A stretch of 64,000 nt of DNA from JAFECT01 sp964432415 (GTDB taxonomy: Bacteria; Pseudomonadota; Alphaproteobacteria; Caulobacterales; Caulobacteraceae), in contig CAYSNW010000011.1 in the NCBI GenBank assembly GCA_964432415.1, positions 24,177 to 88,176 on the forward strand, read 5' to 3'. Each line of letters begins with the position of its first letter. Within the stretch, counting starts at the first letter, position 1. A program made the translations under genes and the position numbers. Below are positions 24,811-33,701 of the stretch, in pieces. The notes beneath the pieces are model-generated. The model saw only the letters and a program-made list of their open reading frames with translations. It did no database searches and was not told the DNA's origin.

Positions 24811-26487
24811 ATGTCCGACACGGCGCCCGAACGCGAAGCCATGGAATACGATGTCGTGATCGTCGGCGCGGGGCCCGCGGGCCTGGCCGCCGCCATCCGA
24901 CTCAAGCAGCTCGCCGCCGAGACCGGCCGCGACGTTTCCGTAGCGGTGCTGGAGAAGGGCTCGGAGGTCGGCGCCCACATCCTGTCGGGCGCGGTGATCG
25001 ATCCGGTGGGGTTGAACGAACTGATCCCCGACTGGAAGGAGCGCGGCGCGCCGCTGGAGACCCCAGTCACCAAGGACAAATTCGTGGTCCTCGGACCCCA
25101 GGGCTCGCTGGACATCACCTGGCTGCCCCAGCCGGAATTCCTGAAGAACCACGGCTGCTACATCGCCTCGCTGGCCAACGTCACCCGCTGGATGGCCACG
25201 GAAGCCGAGGCCATGGGGGTCGAGGTCTATCCCGGCATGGCGGCCTCGGAGGTCGTGTTCGACGACAAGGGCGCGGTGAAGGGCGTTGTCGCCGGCGTGT
25301 TCGGCGTTGCCCGCGACGGCCACCACAAACCGGACTACCAGCCGGGCATCGAGCTGCACGGCAAATACACCTTGCTGGGCGAAGGCGTGCGCGGATCGCT
25401 GTCCAAGGCCCTGATCGCCAGGTTCGGCCTGCAGGAGGGCCGCGATCCCCAGAAGTACGGCATCGGCATCAAGGAGCTGTGGCAGGTCACGCCCGACAGG
25501 TTCCAGCCGGGCCTGGCCCAGCACACCATGGGCTGGCCGCTGGACAATTCGACCGGCGGCGGCTCGTTCATGTACCACTTCGGCGACCACTACGTGGCCA
25601 TCGGGTTCGTGGTGCACCTGAACTACAGGAACCCCTATCTGTCGCCCTTCGACGAGTTCCAGCGCTTCAAGCAGCACCCGATCATCCGCCCCGTGCTCGA
25701 GGGCGGACGGCGCATCGCCTATGGCGCGCGCGCCATCACCGAGGGCGGCTTCCAGTCGGTGCCCAAGCTGGCCTTCCCGGGCGGCGCCCTGATCGGCTGT
25801 TCGGCCGGCTTCGTGAACGTCCCGCGCATCAAGGGCAGCCACAACGCCATCTCGACCGGCAAGATGGCCGCCGAGGCCGCCTTCGAGGCTTTGGGCGCGG
25901 GCCGCGAACGCGACGTTCTGGTGGGCTATGAGGAGGCCTACAAGACCTCGCGGGTGGCCAGGGAGCTCCACAAGGTCCGCAACATGAAGCCGCTGTGGTC
26001 GAAGCTCGGCACCCGGCTCGGCATCCTGGTCGGCGGCGTGGACATGACCCTGACCAACCTGTTCGGCGGCTGGTCGCCGTTCGGCACCGTCCACCACGGC
26101 AAGACCGACGCGGAGGCCACCGAGCCGGCCGCGAAGCACAAGCCGATCGCCTATCCCAAGCCCGACGGGGTGATCAGCTTCGACAAGCTGTCCTCGGTGT
26201 TCCTGTCCAACACCAACCACGAGGAGGATCAGCCGATCCACCTCAAGCTCATCGATCCGAGCATCCCGATCCGCGTGAACCTGCCCGAGTACGCCGAACC
26301 GGCCCAGCGCTACTGCCCGGCGGCGGTTTATGAGGTGCTGCGCAACGAGGACGGGTCGAACCCGCGCTTCCAGATCAACGCCCAGAACTGCGTCCACTGC
26401 AAAACCTGCGACATCAAGGACCCGTCGCAGAACATCGTGTGGACCACGCCCGAAGGCGGCGGCGGGCCGAACTATCCGAACATGTGA
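24811..26487 (+). CDS. Electron transfer flavoprotein-ubiquinone oxidoreductase
   Basis: 558 residues. FAD-binding GAGPAG at residues 19-24, GWPLDN and GCSAGFVNVPRIKGSHNA segments, and a C-terminal [4Fe-4S] set with Cys near 502, 527, 530 and 533 (NCVHCKTCDIKDP). The enzyme takes electrons from ETF, loaded by acyl-CoA and amino-acid dehydrogenases, and passes them to ubiquinone at the inner membrane. Full length compared with the family. No etfAB genes are adjacent. Confidence 0.95.
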   Translation: MSDTAPEREAMEYDVVIVGAGPAGLAAAIRLKQLAAETGRDVSVAVLEKGSEVGAHILSGAVIDPVGLNELIPDWKERGAPLETPVTKDKFVVLGPQGSLDITWLPQPEFLKNHGCYIASLANVTRWMATEAEAMGVEVYPGMAASEVVFDDKGAVKGVVAGVFGVARDGHHKPDYQPGIELHGKYTLLGEGVRGSLSKALIARFGLQEGRDPQKYGIGIKELWQVTPDRFQPGLAQHTMGWPLDNSTGGGSFMYHFGDHYVAIGFVVHLNYRNPYLSPFDEFQRFKQHPIIRPVLEGGRRIAYGARAITEGGFQSVPKLAFPGGALIGCSAGFVNVPRIKGSHNAISTGKMAAEAAFEALGAGRERDVLVGYEEAYKTSRVARELHKVRNMKPLWSKLGTRLGILVGGVDMTLTNLFGGWSPFGTVHHGKTDAEATEPAAKHKPIAYPKPDGVISFDKLSSVFLSNTNHEEDQPIHLKLIDPSIPIRVNLPEYAEPAQRYCPAAVYEVLRNEDGSNPRFQINAQNCVHCKTCDIKDPSQNIVWTTPEGGGGPNYPNM

Positions 26488-26568
26488 GCGACTCTCGTTC
26501 GGGTTGCGAAAGGGCTTCGGGCCTCGTCGTCGAGCGTGGTAGTCACGCCCTGGGCGACGGGGGCGACG

Positions 26569-28692
26569 GTGGACAGTGCGAGCATCCAGGAACGGCTGAA
26601 GCGCGCGGCGCCATGGTTCGCCGTGGCCGTGTTCGTGGCCGTCTTGCTTGGTCTCTACATCTACGTCTTCGCGGGTGATGCGCCCCGACGGCTCTTCGAC
26701 TTCGCCGGTTGGCAGCGCTGGTGGAACGACAACCCGCGCAACGGGCTCGTCGCGATCATCGGGTTGGTCCTGGCCTCGATCTCAGTGGCGATTGGGGTCT
26801 ATCAGGTCCTGATTGACCGGACAGTCGTGAGGGAGGGTGAGCGGACGCGTGAAACTGTCGCCGCTGACGGCGAGAAAACACGAGACAGCCTCGAAATCGC
26901 GACGGCGAAGATGACGACCGAAATTCTCTCCGCCATTCACAATGCGCAACGTGGGGAGGCCGCCGAGCCGCCCCCCGAGGTCGGTCGCGATCAGGTCGTT
27001 GCAGCCGAGGCCTTGGCTGAACGTGGCGGCGAACCAGCCCGGTTGATCGCCAGGGGGCAGGTCGCGGAAGGCCTAGACGCGCTCCGTGCGGAGATCGAGG
27101 CTGAGGATGAGTCGATTGCGAACGTGCGCGCGGCACGCTGGCGCGAGCTCGGCGCCCTTGCCTATTCCGTCAGCGTCCAGCGGGCGATCGAAGCTTATGA
27201 GGAGGCATCGGGTCTCGACTCGTCGGATTTCTGGACATGGGTCCACCTAGCCCGGCTCTATCAGGCCGCGGGTCAGACACCCGATGCAGAACGCGTTGCG
27301 CGGTTGGCGCTGGCGACCAGCTCAAAGGCAAGGGATCGGTCGGTCGCGCTGAACGAAATCGGCGACGTGCTGAGAGCGCGCAACGACCTGACGGGTGCGT
27401 CGGATGCCTACCAGGAGAGTCTGGAGATTGCTCGAAAGCTGGTGGCGGAAGACCCGACCCAGGAGGAGCGGGCGCGCGACGTATCAGTGAGCCTGGATCG
27501 TATTGGAGACGCCCTAAGTGCGCGTAATGACTCGGCCGGGGCGCTCGAAGCCTATCGGGAGGGTCTTGATATTGCACGCACGCTGGCGGTCGCTGACCCG
27601 ATCCATGCGGGGCGGGCGCGCGACGTTTCGGTGAGTTTGAATAAGCTCGGCGACGTGCTGAGGGCGCGCAACGACCTGACGGGGGCGTTGGAGGCCTATC
27701 AAGAAGGTCTGGAGATTGCTCGAAAGGTGGCGGAGGCGGACCCGAACCATGCGGAGCGCGCGCGCGACGTATCAGTGAGTTTGGACCGTGTCGGCGACGT
27801 GTTGAATGCTCGCAACGAACTGACGGGTGCCTTGGAGGCCTACGAGGAGGCCTTGGCCATACGGCGAGAGCTGGCGGCGGCGGACCCGAGTCACGCGGAG
27901 CGGGCTCGGGACATTTCGGTGAGCTTGAACAAGATCGGAGACGTGCTCAGTGCGCGCAATGACCTGACGGGTGCGCTGGACGTCTATCAGGAGGGGCTGG
28001 CCATACGGCGAAAGCTGGCGACGGCGGACCCGAGTCACGCGGAGCGGGCGCGCGACATGTCGGTGAGTCTGGACCGTGTCGGCGACGTGCTGAGAGCACG
28101 CAACGACCTGACGGGTGCGTTGGAGGCCTATGAGGAGGCCTTGGCCATACGGCGAGAGCTGGCAGCGGCGAATCCGACGCACGCGGAGCGGGCGCGAGAT
28201 GTTTCATTGGGTTTGGACCGGATCGGTGATGTTCTGCGCGCGCGCGGCGACTTGACGGGTGCGCTGGAGGTCCATCGGGAGGGACTGAAGATTGCTCGAA
28301 GGCTAGCAGCGGCGGATCCCACCCATGCAGATCGGGCGCGCGACCTGTCTGTGAGCCTGGCTCTGATCGGTGACGTACTGAGCGGGAGCAACGATCTAAC
28401 GGGCGCGATGGAGGCCTATCACGAGGGGCTGGACATACAGCGAAGGCTGGCGGCAGCGGACCCGACGAACGCAAGTCGGAGCATGGACGTGGCTGTCAGC
28501 CTGGCCAAGCTCGCGCAGATTGCTGAAGCAAGTGGAGACCTTCGGGCGGCCGCGTCTCGCTTCGCCGAAGCGCGAGACCTATTCATGGCGCTGTCCAATG
28601 CTGCGCCGGACTATCATCAACTTAGTCGGATGGCCGAAGCCGCCACGGAAGATGCTGCCCGTCTCAGCGTCCGTCCCTCAGCTACGCCTTAG
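26569..28692 (+). CDS. Two-helix membrane protein with a tandem TPR array
   Basis: 707 residues from GTG 26569, favoured because GGGGG precedes it; GTG 26536 would add 11. Two hydrophobic segments lie at roughly residues 16-36 and 58-76 (AVAVFVAVLLGLYIYVFAG and LVAIIGLVLASISVAIGVY). A helical linker leads into eight almost identical 48-residue TPR units (GDVLRARNDLTGALEAYEE..). The repeats usually form a protein-binding superhelix. Codon use and composition look less GC-rich than in neighbours, hinting at acquisition. No partner domain identifies the function. Confidence 0.82.
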   Translation: MDSASIQERLKRAAPWFAVAVFVAVLLGLYIYVFAGDAPRRLFDFAGWQRWWNDNPRNGLVAIIGLVLASISVAIGVYQVLIDRTVVREGERTRETVAADGEKTRDSLEIATAKMTTEILSAIHNAQRGEAAEPPPEVGRDQVVAAEALAERGGEPARLIARGQVAEGLDALRAEIEAEDESIANVRAARWRELGALAYSVSVQRAIEAYEEASGLDSSDFWTWVHLARLYQAAGQTPDAERVARLALATSSKARDRSVALNEIGDVLRARNDLTGASDAYQESLEIARKLVAEDPTQEERARDVSVSLDRIGDALSARNDSAGALEAYREGLDIARTLAVADPIHAGRARDVSVSLNKLGDVLRARNDLTGALEAYQEGLEIARKVAEADPNHAERARDVSVSLDRVGDVLNARNELTGALEAYEEALAIRRELAAADPSHAERARDISVSLNKIGDVLSARNDLTGALDVYQEGLAIRRKLATADPSHAERARDMSVSLDRVGDVLRARNDLTGALEAYEEALAIRRELAAANPTHAERARDVSLGLDRIGDVLRARGDLTGALEVHREGLKIARRLAAADPTHADRARDLSVSLALIGDVLSGSNDLTGAMEAYHEGLDIQRRLAAADPTNASRSMDVAVSLAKLAQIAEASGDLRAAASRFAEARDLFMALSNAAPDYHQLSRMAEAATEDAARLSVRPSATP
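27358..28509 (+). repeat. 144-bp tandem repeat array within the TPR gene
   Basis: Eight head-to-tail 144-bp units each encode 48 residues beginning (I/V/L)GDVL-ARNDLTGA and ending ERARDVSVSLD(R/N). Identity is high at DNA level, e.g. the starts near 27361, 27505 and 27649. A decayed ninth unit follows. Confidence 0.9.
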
Positions 28693-28776
28693 CGTGCGCC
28701 GTTTCCGAGTTCCGAGGAGTAGGCTATCAATAGTCAGGGCCTAACTGTTCCCGCCGCCGCGCCTGTGAGGCCTTCG

Positions 28777-30492
28777 ATGTTTCGTCCAGTATCGCTTTTC
28801 GCCCTCGCCCTGGCGGCAGGCTTCCTCGCGACCCCACTCGCCGCCCTCGCCCAGAACGTCGACCGTTCCGTGATCGCACCGTCGCAGGACGAGCCCTCGC
28901 TGTACGGTTCGTTCCTGGCCGGGCGCAGCGCGCTGCAGAACGGCGACAGCCGCGACGGCGCCGCCCTTCTGAAGCAGGCCGCCGAGGACGGATCGGGCAT
29001 CACCGTGGTGCGTGAGCGCGCCTTTACCGCCGCGCTCGTGGCGGGGGACATCACCTCGGCCTCGCGCCTGGCGCCCAGCTCGCCGCCGTCCGCGGCCGCC
29101 ATCAGCTCGCTCGGACGGGTCACCGTCGCCGTCGAGTCCATCGCCACCCGGCGCGGCGCCGCGGCGGACAAGGCCCTGGCCGGCGCCCCGATCAGCATGC
29201 CCCATCGCTCCATCGCCATGCTGCTGCGCCCGTGGACGGCGGCGGCGGCCGGCGACTGGGACCGGGCGGTGGCCCACCACGAGGCTGAGGGCGACCGTCT
29301 GGTCGAGATTCTGGATCAGTCCAGCCGCGCCGTGCTGCTGGAGGAACGCCGCCGCTACGACGAGGCCGAAGTGCTCTACAAGGGCCTGGCCACCGATCCC
29401 GTGGCCGCCTCCCTGTTCCAGCTGACCTACGGCGAATTCCTGGAGCGGCGCGGCCGCACCCGCGAGGCCATCGCCCTGTACGACCAGGTCCTGGCCCAGC
29501 CCGGCTTCCACGACGCGGTCATCGTCGCTGCCCGCGAGCGGGCACTTCGCCATGGCGCCCCGCCGCCGGTCGCGGACCTGAAGCACGGCGCGGCCCAGAT
29601 CGTCACCTATGCCGCCGCCTCCATGTCGGCCCAGCGTCAAGCCGAGATCGCCCTGATCTACACCCAGCTCGCGCTGCGGCTCGATCCCAACCTCGCCCAG
29701 GCCTGGGTGCTGGCCGGCGACGCCTTCGTGACCCTGCGCGACGACAAGGCCGCGCGCGCCGCCTGGGCCCACGTCTCGCCCAGCTCCCGCTATGCGGTGG
29801 ATGCGCTCACCCGCACCGCCTACAGCCTGCAGCGCACGGGCGACCTGGACGGCGCGATCCGCATCGCGCGCGACGCGCTCAAGGCTGGGCCGACCGATCT
29901 GCAGGCCCATCTGGTGCTGGCCGACCTGTTGCGCACCGCCCAGCGCTATCCCGAGGCGCTTGCGACCCTCGACCGGCTGGTCGGCCTGGGCGGCGGCGCC
30001 GACTGGCGGGTGCTCTACATGCGCGCCGACACGCGCGAACATCTGGACCGCTGGCCCGAGGCCGAGGCCGACCTGAAGGAAGCCCTGCGCATCAGCCCCA
30101 ACGAGCCGGAGGTGCTGAACTACCTCGGCTTCCAGTGGATCGACCGCGGCCAGGACATCAAGGGCGGCCTGCAACTGGTCGAGAAGGCGGTGGTGGGGCG
30201 TCCCAACTCCGGCGCCATGCAGGACTCCCTCGGCTGGGCGCACTACAAGCTCGGCGACTACGACAAGGCCGTCGAGGTGCTGGAGGCCGCGGTGGCGCTG
30301 GACGCCGCCGACGCCTCGATCAACGATCACCTGGGCGACGCCTACTGGATGAGCGGCCGCCGCGACGAGGCCGGATACCAATGGCGCCGGGTCCTGACCC
30401 TGTCGCCGGACGCCCGGCTGAAGGCCGCGGCCGAAGCCAAGCTGAAGGACGGTCTGGGAGCGCGCTCCGCCGTGGCCACGGGCGGGAAGTGA
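28777..30492 (+). CDS. Exported tetratricopeptide-repeat protein
   Basis: 571 residues from ATG 28777, with GTGAGG six bases before it. A signal peptide ends at LAALAQ. The protein is largely alpha-helical with divergent TPRs, clearest in the C-terminal half (AEADLKEALRISPNEPEVLNYLGF, DYDKAVEVLEAAVALDAAD, given in part). TPR proteins of this size with a signal sequence act as periplasmic scaffolds. Its stop overlaps the ispE start (GTGA), showing coupling, though no mechanistic link to isoprenoid synthesis is known. Confidence 0.87.
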   Translation: MFRPVSLFALALAAGFLATPLAALAQNVDRSVIAPSQDEPSLYGSFLAGRSALQNGDSRDGAALLKQAAEDGSGITVVRERAFTAALVAGDITSASRLAPSSPPSAAAISSLGRVTVAVESIATRRGAAADKALAGAPISMPHRSIAMLLRPWTAAAAGDWDRAVAHHEAEGDRLVEILDQSSRAVLLEERRRYDEAEVLYKGLATDPVAASLFQLTYGEFLERRGRTREAIALYDQVLAQPGFHDAVIVAARERALRHGAPPPVADLKHGAAQIVTYAAASMSAQRQAEIALIYTQLALRLDPNLAQAWVLAGDAFVTLRDDKAARAAWAHVSPSSRYAVDALTRTAYSLQRTGDLDGAIRIARDALKAGPTDLQAHLVLADLLRTAQRYPEALATLDRLVGLGGGADWRVLYMRADTREHLDRWPEAEADLKEALRISPNEPEVLNYLGFQWIDRGQDIKGGLQLVEKAVVGRPNSGAMQDSLGWAHYKLGDYDKAVEVLEAAVALDAADASINDHLGDAYWMSGRRDEAGYQWRRVLTLSPDARLKAAAEAKLKDGLGARSAVATGGK

Positions 30493-31364
30493 GCTCGGCC
30501 TTCGCTCCGGCCAAGGTCAATCTCTACCTCCACGTCGGCGGCGCGGACGCCGACGGCTATCACCCGATCTCGAGCCTCGTCGTCTTCGCCAACGTCGGCG
30601 ACCGCCTGGGCCTGTCGCCGTCCGACAGCCTGGAGCTGAAGCTCGACGGCCCGTTCGCGGGCGACGCCGGGCCTCTGGAGGACAATCTGGTGATCCGCGC
30701 CCTGCGCGCGCTGGAGCGGGCGATGGGCGCCGGCTTCCCGCCGATGCGGCTGCTGCTGGACAAGCAGCTGCCGGTCGCCGCGGGCCTGGGGGGCGGTTCC
30801 GCCGACGCGGGCGCGACCCTGCGGCTGCTGACGCGGGCCTTCGACCTGCCCATCCATCCCGAGACCCTGGCCGAGATCGCCTCGGGCATCGGCGCCGACG
30901 GACCGATGTGCCTGCGCTCCGAGCCGGTCGTGGCCGAGGGCAGGGGGGAACGGCTGACGCCGGCGCCGGACCTGCCGGAACTGCACGCGGTGCTGGTCAA
31001 TCCGGGCGTCGCCTCGCCCACGGGCCCGGTCTACCGGGCCTACGACGCGATGGGTGCGCCCGGCCGGGCCGATCGCCCGCGCCTTCCCGACGCCTTCGAG
31101 TCGGCGCAGGAGCTGGCCGCAGTCTTGGCCCGCTGCCGCAATGATCTGGAGGCGCCGGCGGTCGCGCTGGCGCCCGGGATCGGCGATGCGCTCGAGCGGC
31201 TGCGTGACGCGCCCGAAACCCTGCTGGCGCGCATGTCCGGATCGGGCGCCACCTGCTTCGCCCTGTGTTCGGGAGAGATGGAGGCGCAAAGCCTTGCCGG
31301 GCGACTGGCCGGCGAACGGCCGGACTGGTGGGTGCGGGCGTGCGAACTGGGCGGACCCTGGTGA
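30489..31364 (+). CDS. ispE: 4-diphosphocytidyl-2-C-methyl-D-erythritol kinase
   Basis: 291 residues from GTG 30489, overlapping the upstream stop by 4 bp. GHMP kinase features: APAKVNLYLHVGG at the N-terminus, the ATP-binding loop PVAAGLGGGSADAGAT and a C-terminal MSGSGATCFAL. IspE phosphorylates CDP-methylerythritol in the MEP pathway for isoprenoid precursors. Length fits the family. The other MEP genes are not in the window. Confidence 0.93.
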   Translation: MSSAFAPAKVNLYLHVGGADADGYHPISSLVVFANVGDRLGLSPSDSLELKLDGPFAGDAGPLEDNLVIRALRALERAMGAGFPPMRLLLDKQLPVAAGLGGGSADAGATLRLLTRAFDLPIHPETLAEIASGIGADGPMCLRSEPVVAEGRGERLTPAPDLPELHAVLVNPGVASPTGPVYRAYDAMGAPGRADRPRLPDAFESAQELAAVLARCRNDLEAPAVALAPGIGDALERLRDAPETLLARMSGSGATCFALCSGEMEAQSLAGRLAGERPDWWVRACELGGPW

Positions 31365-31433
31365 TCACCTCGGGCCGGAACCAGCTTGGCCGCTGAGGGG
31401 TTCGATCTCCGGATGTTTCTGGAGGACTTCCCC

Positions 31434-31757
31434 ATGATCCGCATCGTTTCCGCTTTCGCCGCCCTCGCCATCGCCGTCCCGGCCTTCGCCCAGACGCCGC
31501 CGCCCATCCCCGTCTCCTCGCCCGGCGGCGGCGACCGCGAGATGGCCGGCCAGGCCAGGGACAATCCGCCGCCGTCGGCAGGTTCCGGCCAGCTGTGGAC
31601 CAGGACCAACACCATCACCGGCGCCAATGGCGCCACCGGCCAGATGACCATCGTGGCCAATCCTCCGATCCCGGACACGGCGGAGAACCGCGCCCGTTAC
31701 GGCGGGCCGATGTCTGGCCATCGCCTGAAGAAACCCGAGCCGCCGGTCGGAAAATAG
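31434..31757 (+). CDS. Small exported protein, PDTxENRAxYG family member 1
   Basis: 107 residues. GGAGG lies 8 nt before the ATG. Signal peptide to PAFAQ, then a Pro/Gly/Thr-rich mature part ending IPDTAENRARYGGPMSGHRLKK. The end motif recurs in the next gene (VPDTPENRAKYGQPLSHAGKK), so the two are paralogues. No known domain. Predicted periplasmic or secreted. Confidence 0.75.
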   Translation: MIRIVSAFAALAIAVPAFAQTPPPIPVSSPGGGDREMAGQARDNPPPSAGSGQLWTRTNTITGANGATGQMTIVANPPIPDTAENRARYGGPMSGHRLKKPEPPVGK

Positions 31758-31832
31758 GGAAACCCGCGCGCCTCAGGGGCGTTTCCCTCGCGTTACTCAC
31801 CGCAGTCGGGGTTGGCGCATGGAGCACAGACG

Positions 31833-32204
31833 ATGCGTATCGAAACACTTCTGATCGGGACCGCCTCCCTGACCCTGATCGCCGGCGCGGCCATGGCCCA
31901 GTCGACGACCACCACCGGCACGCCCCCGCCGCAAAGCCCGATGGCCACGCCCAATTCGATGGGCGCCACGCCGGCCACCACCGACCCGTCCAACTACCCG
32001 CCCGCCCCTGTGACGACCGACACGACCATGACGGCGCCGTCCACTGACACCACCACCCTGCCGACGCGGATGTACACGACCTCCTCGGGCGTGAATGTCC
32101 AGGTCATCTCCAACGGCCCGGTGCCGGACACGCCGGAGAACCGCGCCAAGTACGGCCAGCCGCTCAGCCACGCGGGCAAGAAGACCGCGCCCGCCGGCAA
32201 CTGA
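31833..32204 (+). CDS. Small exported protein, PDTxENRAxYG family member 2
   Basis: 123 residues from ATG 31833 (a farther ATG at 31812 would spoil the signal peptide). Signal peptide to AAMAQ, then a Thr/Pro-rich disordered region and the end VPDTPENRAKYGQPLSHAGKK shared with the preceding gene. The Thr-rich stretch (TTTTGTPPP..TDTTMTAPSTDTTT) suggests an extended or glycosylatable linker. Function unknown. A strong terminator follows. Confidence 0.78.
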   Translation: MRIETLLIGTASLTLIAGAAMAQSTTTTGTPPPQSPMATPNSMGATPATTDPSNYPPAPVTTDTTMTAPSTDTTTLPTRMYTTSSGVNVQVISNGPVPDTPENRAKYGQPLSHAGKKTAPAGN

Positions 32205-32233
32205 TTTCCACCATCTCTTCGACTTGATAGCTC

Positions 32234-32266
32234 AGTCGGCGGGCCCTATGGTCCGCCGACTTTTTT
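32234..32266 (+). terminator. Intrinsic terminator before glyQ
   Basis: Stem AGTCGGCGG/CCGCCGACT with a 10-nt loop followed by six T. Ends transcription of the two small exported-protein genes 34 bp before the glyQ start. Confidence 0.88.
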
Positions 32267-32300
32267 GCGCTTGCGAAAAGCCCGAAATCCCAGAGCTGAC

Positions 32301-33188
32301 GTGTCCGAAGAGCCCTTATCGTTTCAGGACCTGATCCTGACGCTGCACCGCTATTGGAGCGATCAGGGCTGCCTGATCCTGCAGCCCTATGACGTGGAGG
32401 TGGGGGCAGGGACCCTGCATCCCGCGACCGTCCTGCGCGCGCTGGGTCCCAAGCGCTGGTGGGCGGCCTACGTCCAGCCCTCGCGTCGCCCAGCGGACGG
32501 CCGCTTCGGCGAGAATCCCAACCGGCTGCAGCACTACTACCAGTACCAGGTGATCCTGAAACCGAACCCGGACAATCTCCAGGACCTGTACCTGGGCTCG
32601 CTCCGGGCCATCGGTATCGACCCGATGCTGCACGACATCCGCTTCGTCGAGGACGACTGGGAAAACCCGACCGTGGGCGCCTGGGGCCTGGGCTGGGAGG
32701 TCTGGTGCGACGGCATGGAGGTCACCCAGTACACCTACTTCCAGCAGGTGGGCGGGCTCGACGTCTTCCCGGTGGCGGGCGAGCTGACCTACGGCCTGGA
32801 GCGCCTGGCCATGTACGTCCAGGGCGTGGACAACGTCTACGACCTGAAATTCAACAAGGCCGGAGTGAAGTACGGCGAGGTCTTCCTGGAGAACGAACGC
32901 GAGTTCTCCGCCTTCAACTTCGAGGGCGTCGAGGTCGAGACCGTCAAGCGCCAGTTCGAGGACATGGAACGCCAGGTGCCGCGCATCCTGGCCATGAAGG
33001 GCCCCCAGGGGCAGGCCCTGGTGCTGCCGGCCTACGACCACGTTTTGAAGGCCAGCCACCTGTTCAACCTGATGGACGCGAGCGGCGCGATCGCCGTGGC
33101 CGAGCGGCAGAGCTACATCGGCCGCATCCGCGACCTCTGTAAAATGTGCGCCGAGGCGTGGGTCGCCGGGCCTGGGGGTGAGGCGTGA
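32301..33188 (+). CDS. glyQ: Glycyl-tRNA synthetase alpha subunit
   Basis: 295 residues from GTG 32301. Highly conserved bacterial alpha subunit of the tetrameric (alpha2beta2) glycyl-tRNA synthetase: SFQDLILTLHRYWSDQGC at the start, EVGAGTLHPATVLRALGP, QPSRRPADGRFGENPNRLQH and QVGGLDVFPVAGELTYGLER. It holds the class II catalytic core. It overlaps the DUF2314 gene by 4 bp, and that gene separates it from glyS. Confidence 0.97.
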   Translation: MSEEPLSFQDLILTLHRYWSDQGCLILQPYDVEVGAGTLHPATVLRALGPKRWWAAYVQPSRRPADGRFGENPNRLQHYYQYQVILKPNPDNLQDLYLGSLRAIGIDPMLHDIRFVEDDWENPTVGAWGLGWEVWCDGMEVTQYTYFQQVGGLDVFPVAGELTYGLERLAMYVQGVDNVYDLKFNKAGVKYGEVFLENEREFSAFNFEGVEVETVKRQFEDMERQVPRILAMKGPQGQALVLPAYDHVLKASHLFNLMDASGAIAVAERQSYIGRIRDLCKMCAEAWVAGPGGEA

Positions 33189-33700
33189 GGACCTTTGTGA
33201 TCGCTCTGGCGGTGCTGTTGGGCGCCGGTTCCGCCCAGGCGCAAGAGAGCCAGGCGCAGCCGGGCGAGTTTCAGGACCGCGTCGAGATGGTGTCGGGCAA
33301 GGACGCGGCGATGAACGCCGCGATCGCCTCCGCGCGCGCCAACCTGCCGACCTTCTGGAAGCGTTTCGAGCAACGGGGGCCGCAAGGTTTCCTGCTCAAG
33401 GTGGCCCTGCCGACCGCCCATGGCGGAACCGAGCACATCTGGGTCGACAACATCCGGCGCAAGGATGGGGTGATCACCGCCGAGATCGGCGACGATCCGG
33501 ATGACCTGCCGGACCTCAAGCTCGGCTCACAGATCACCGTGGATCCCGCGAGCATCAGCGACTGGGGCTACCCCGGGGCGGACGGCCGCCGCTACGGCAT
33601 GTTCACCACCCGCGTGCTGCTGCATACCCTGACCCCTTCGGAACAGGCGCAGATCCAGGCGGTGCTGCAGCCTGAACCGCTCGAGACGGGGGTCCGCTGA
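33185..33700 (+). CDS. DUF2314-domain exported protein between glyQ and glyS
   Basis: 171 residues from a GTG that overlaps the glyQ stop (GTGA). A signal peptide ends near GSAQAQ. The rest matches the DUF2314 domain (DAAMNAAIASARANLPTFW .. EHIWVDNIRRKDGVITAEI), of unknown function. It is followed one base later by the glyS GTG, so it is cotranslated inside a tRNA-synthetase operon although it is predicted to leave the cytoplasm. Confidence 0.85.
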   Translation: MRTFVIALAVLLGAGSAQAQESQAQPGEFQDRVEMVSGKDAAMNAAIASARANLPTFWKRFEQRGPQGFLLKVALPTAHGGTEHIWVDNIRRKDGVITAEIGDDPDDLPDLKLGSQITVDPASISDWGYPGADGRRYGMFTTRVLLHTLTPSEQAQIQAVLQPEPLETGVR

Positions 33701-33701
33701 C

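Noticed and set aside
23896..26397. A continuous 833-codon minus-strand frame covering uracil-DNA glycosylase and more
   Set aside because: Only the part up to 24702 has homology; the rest is antisense to the ETF-ubiquinone oxidoreductase and reflects high GC with few stops. The start at 24702 was used.
27358..28509. Regular direct repeats as a CRISPR array
   Set aside because: The 144-bp units are coding, contiguous and keep the TPR frame; there are no unique spacers.
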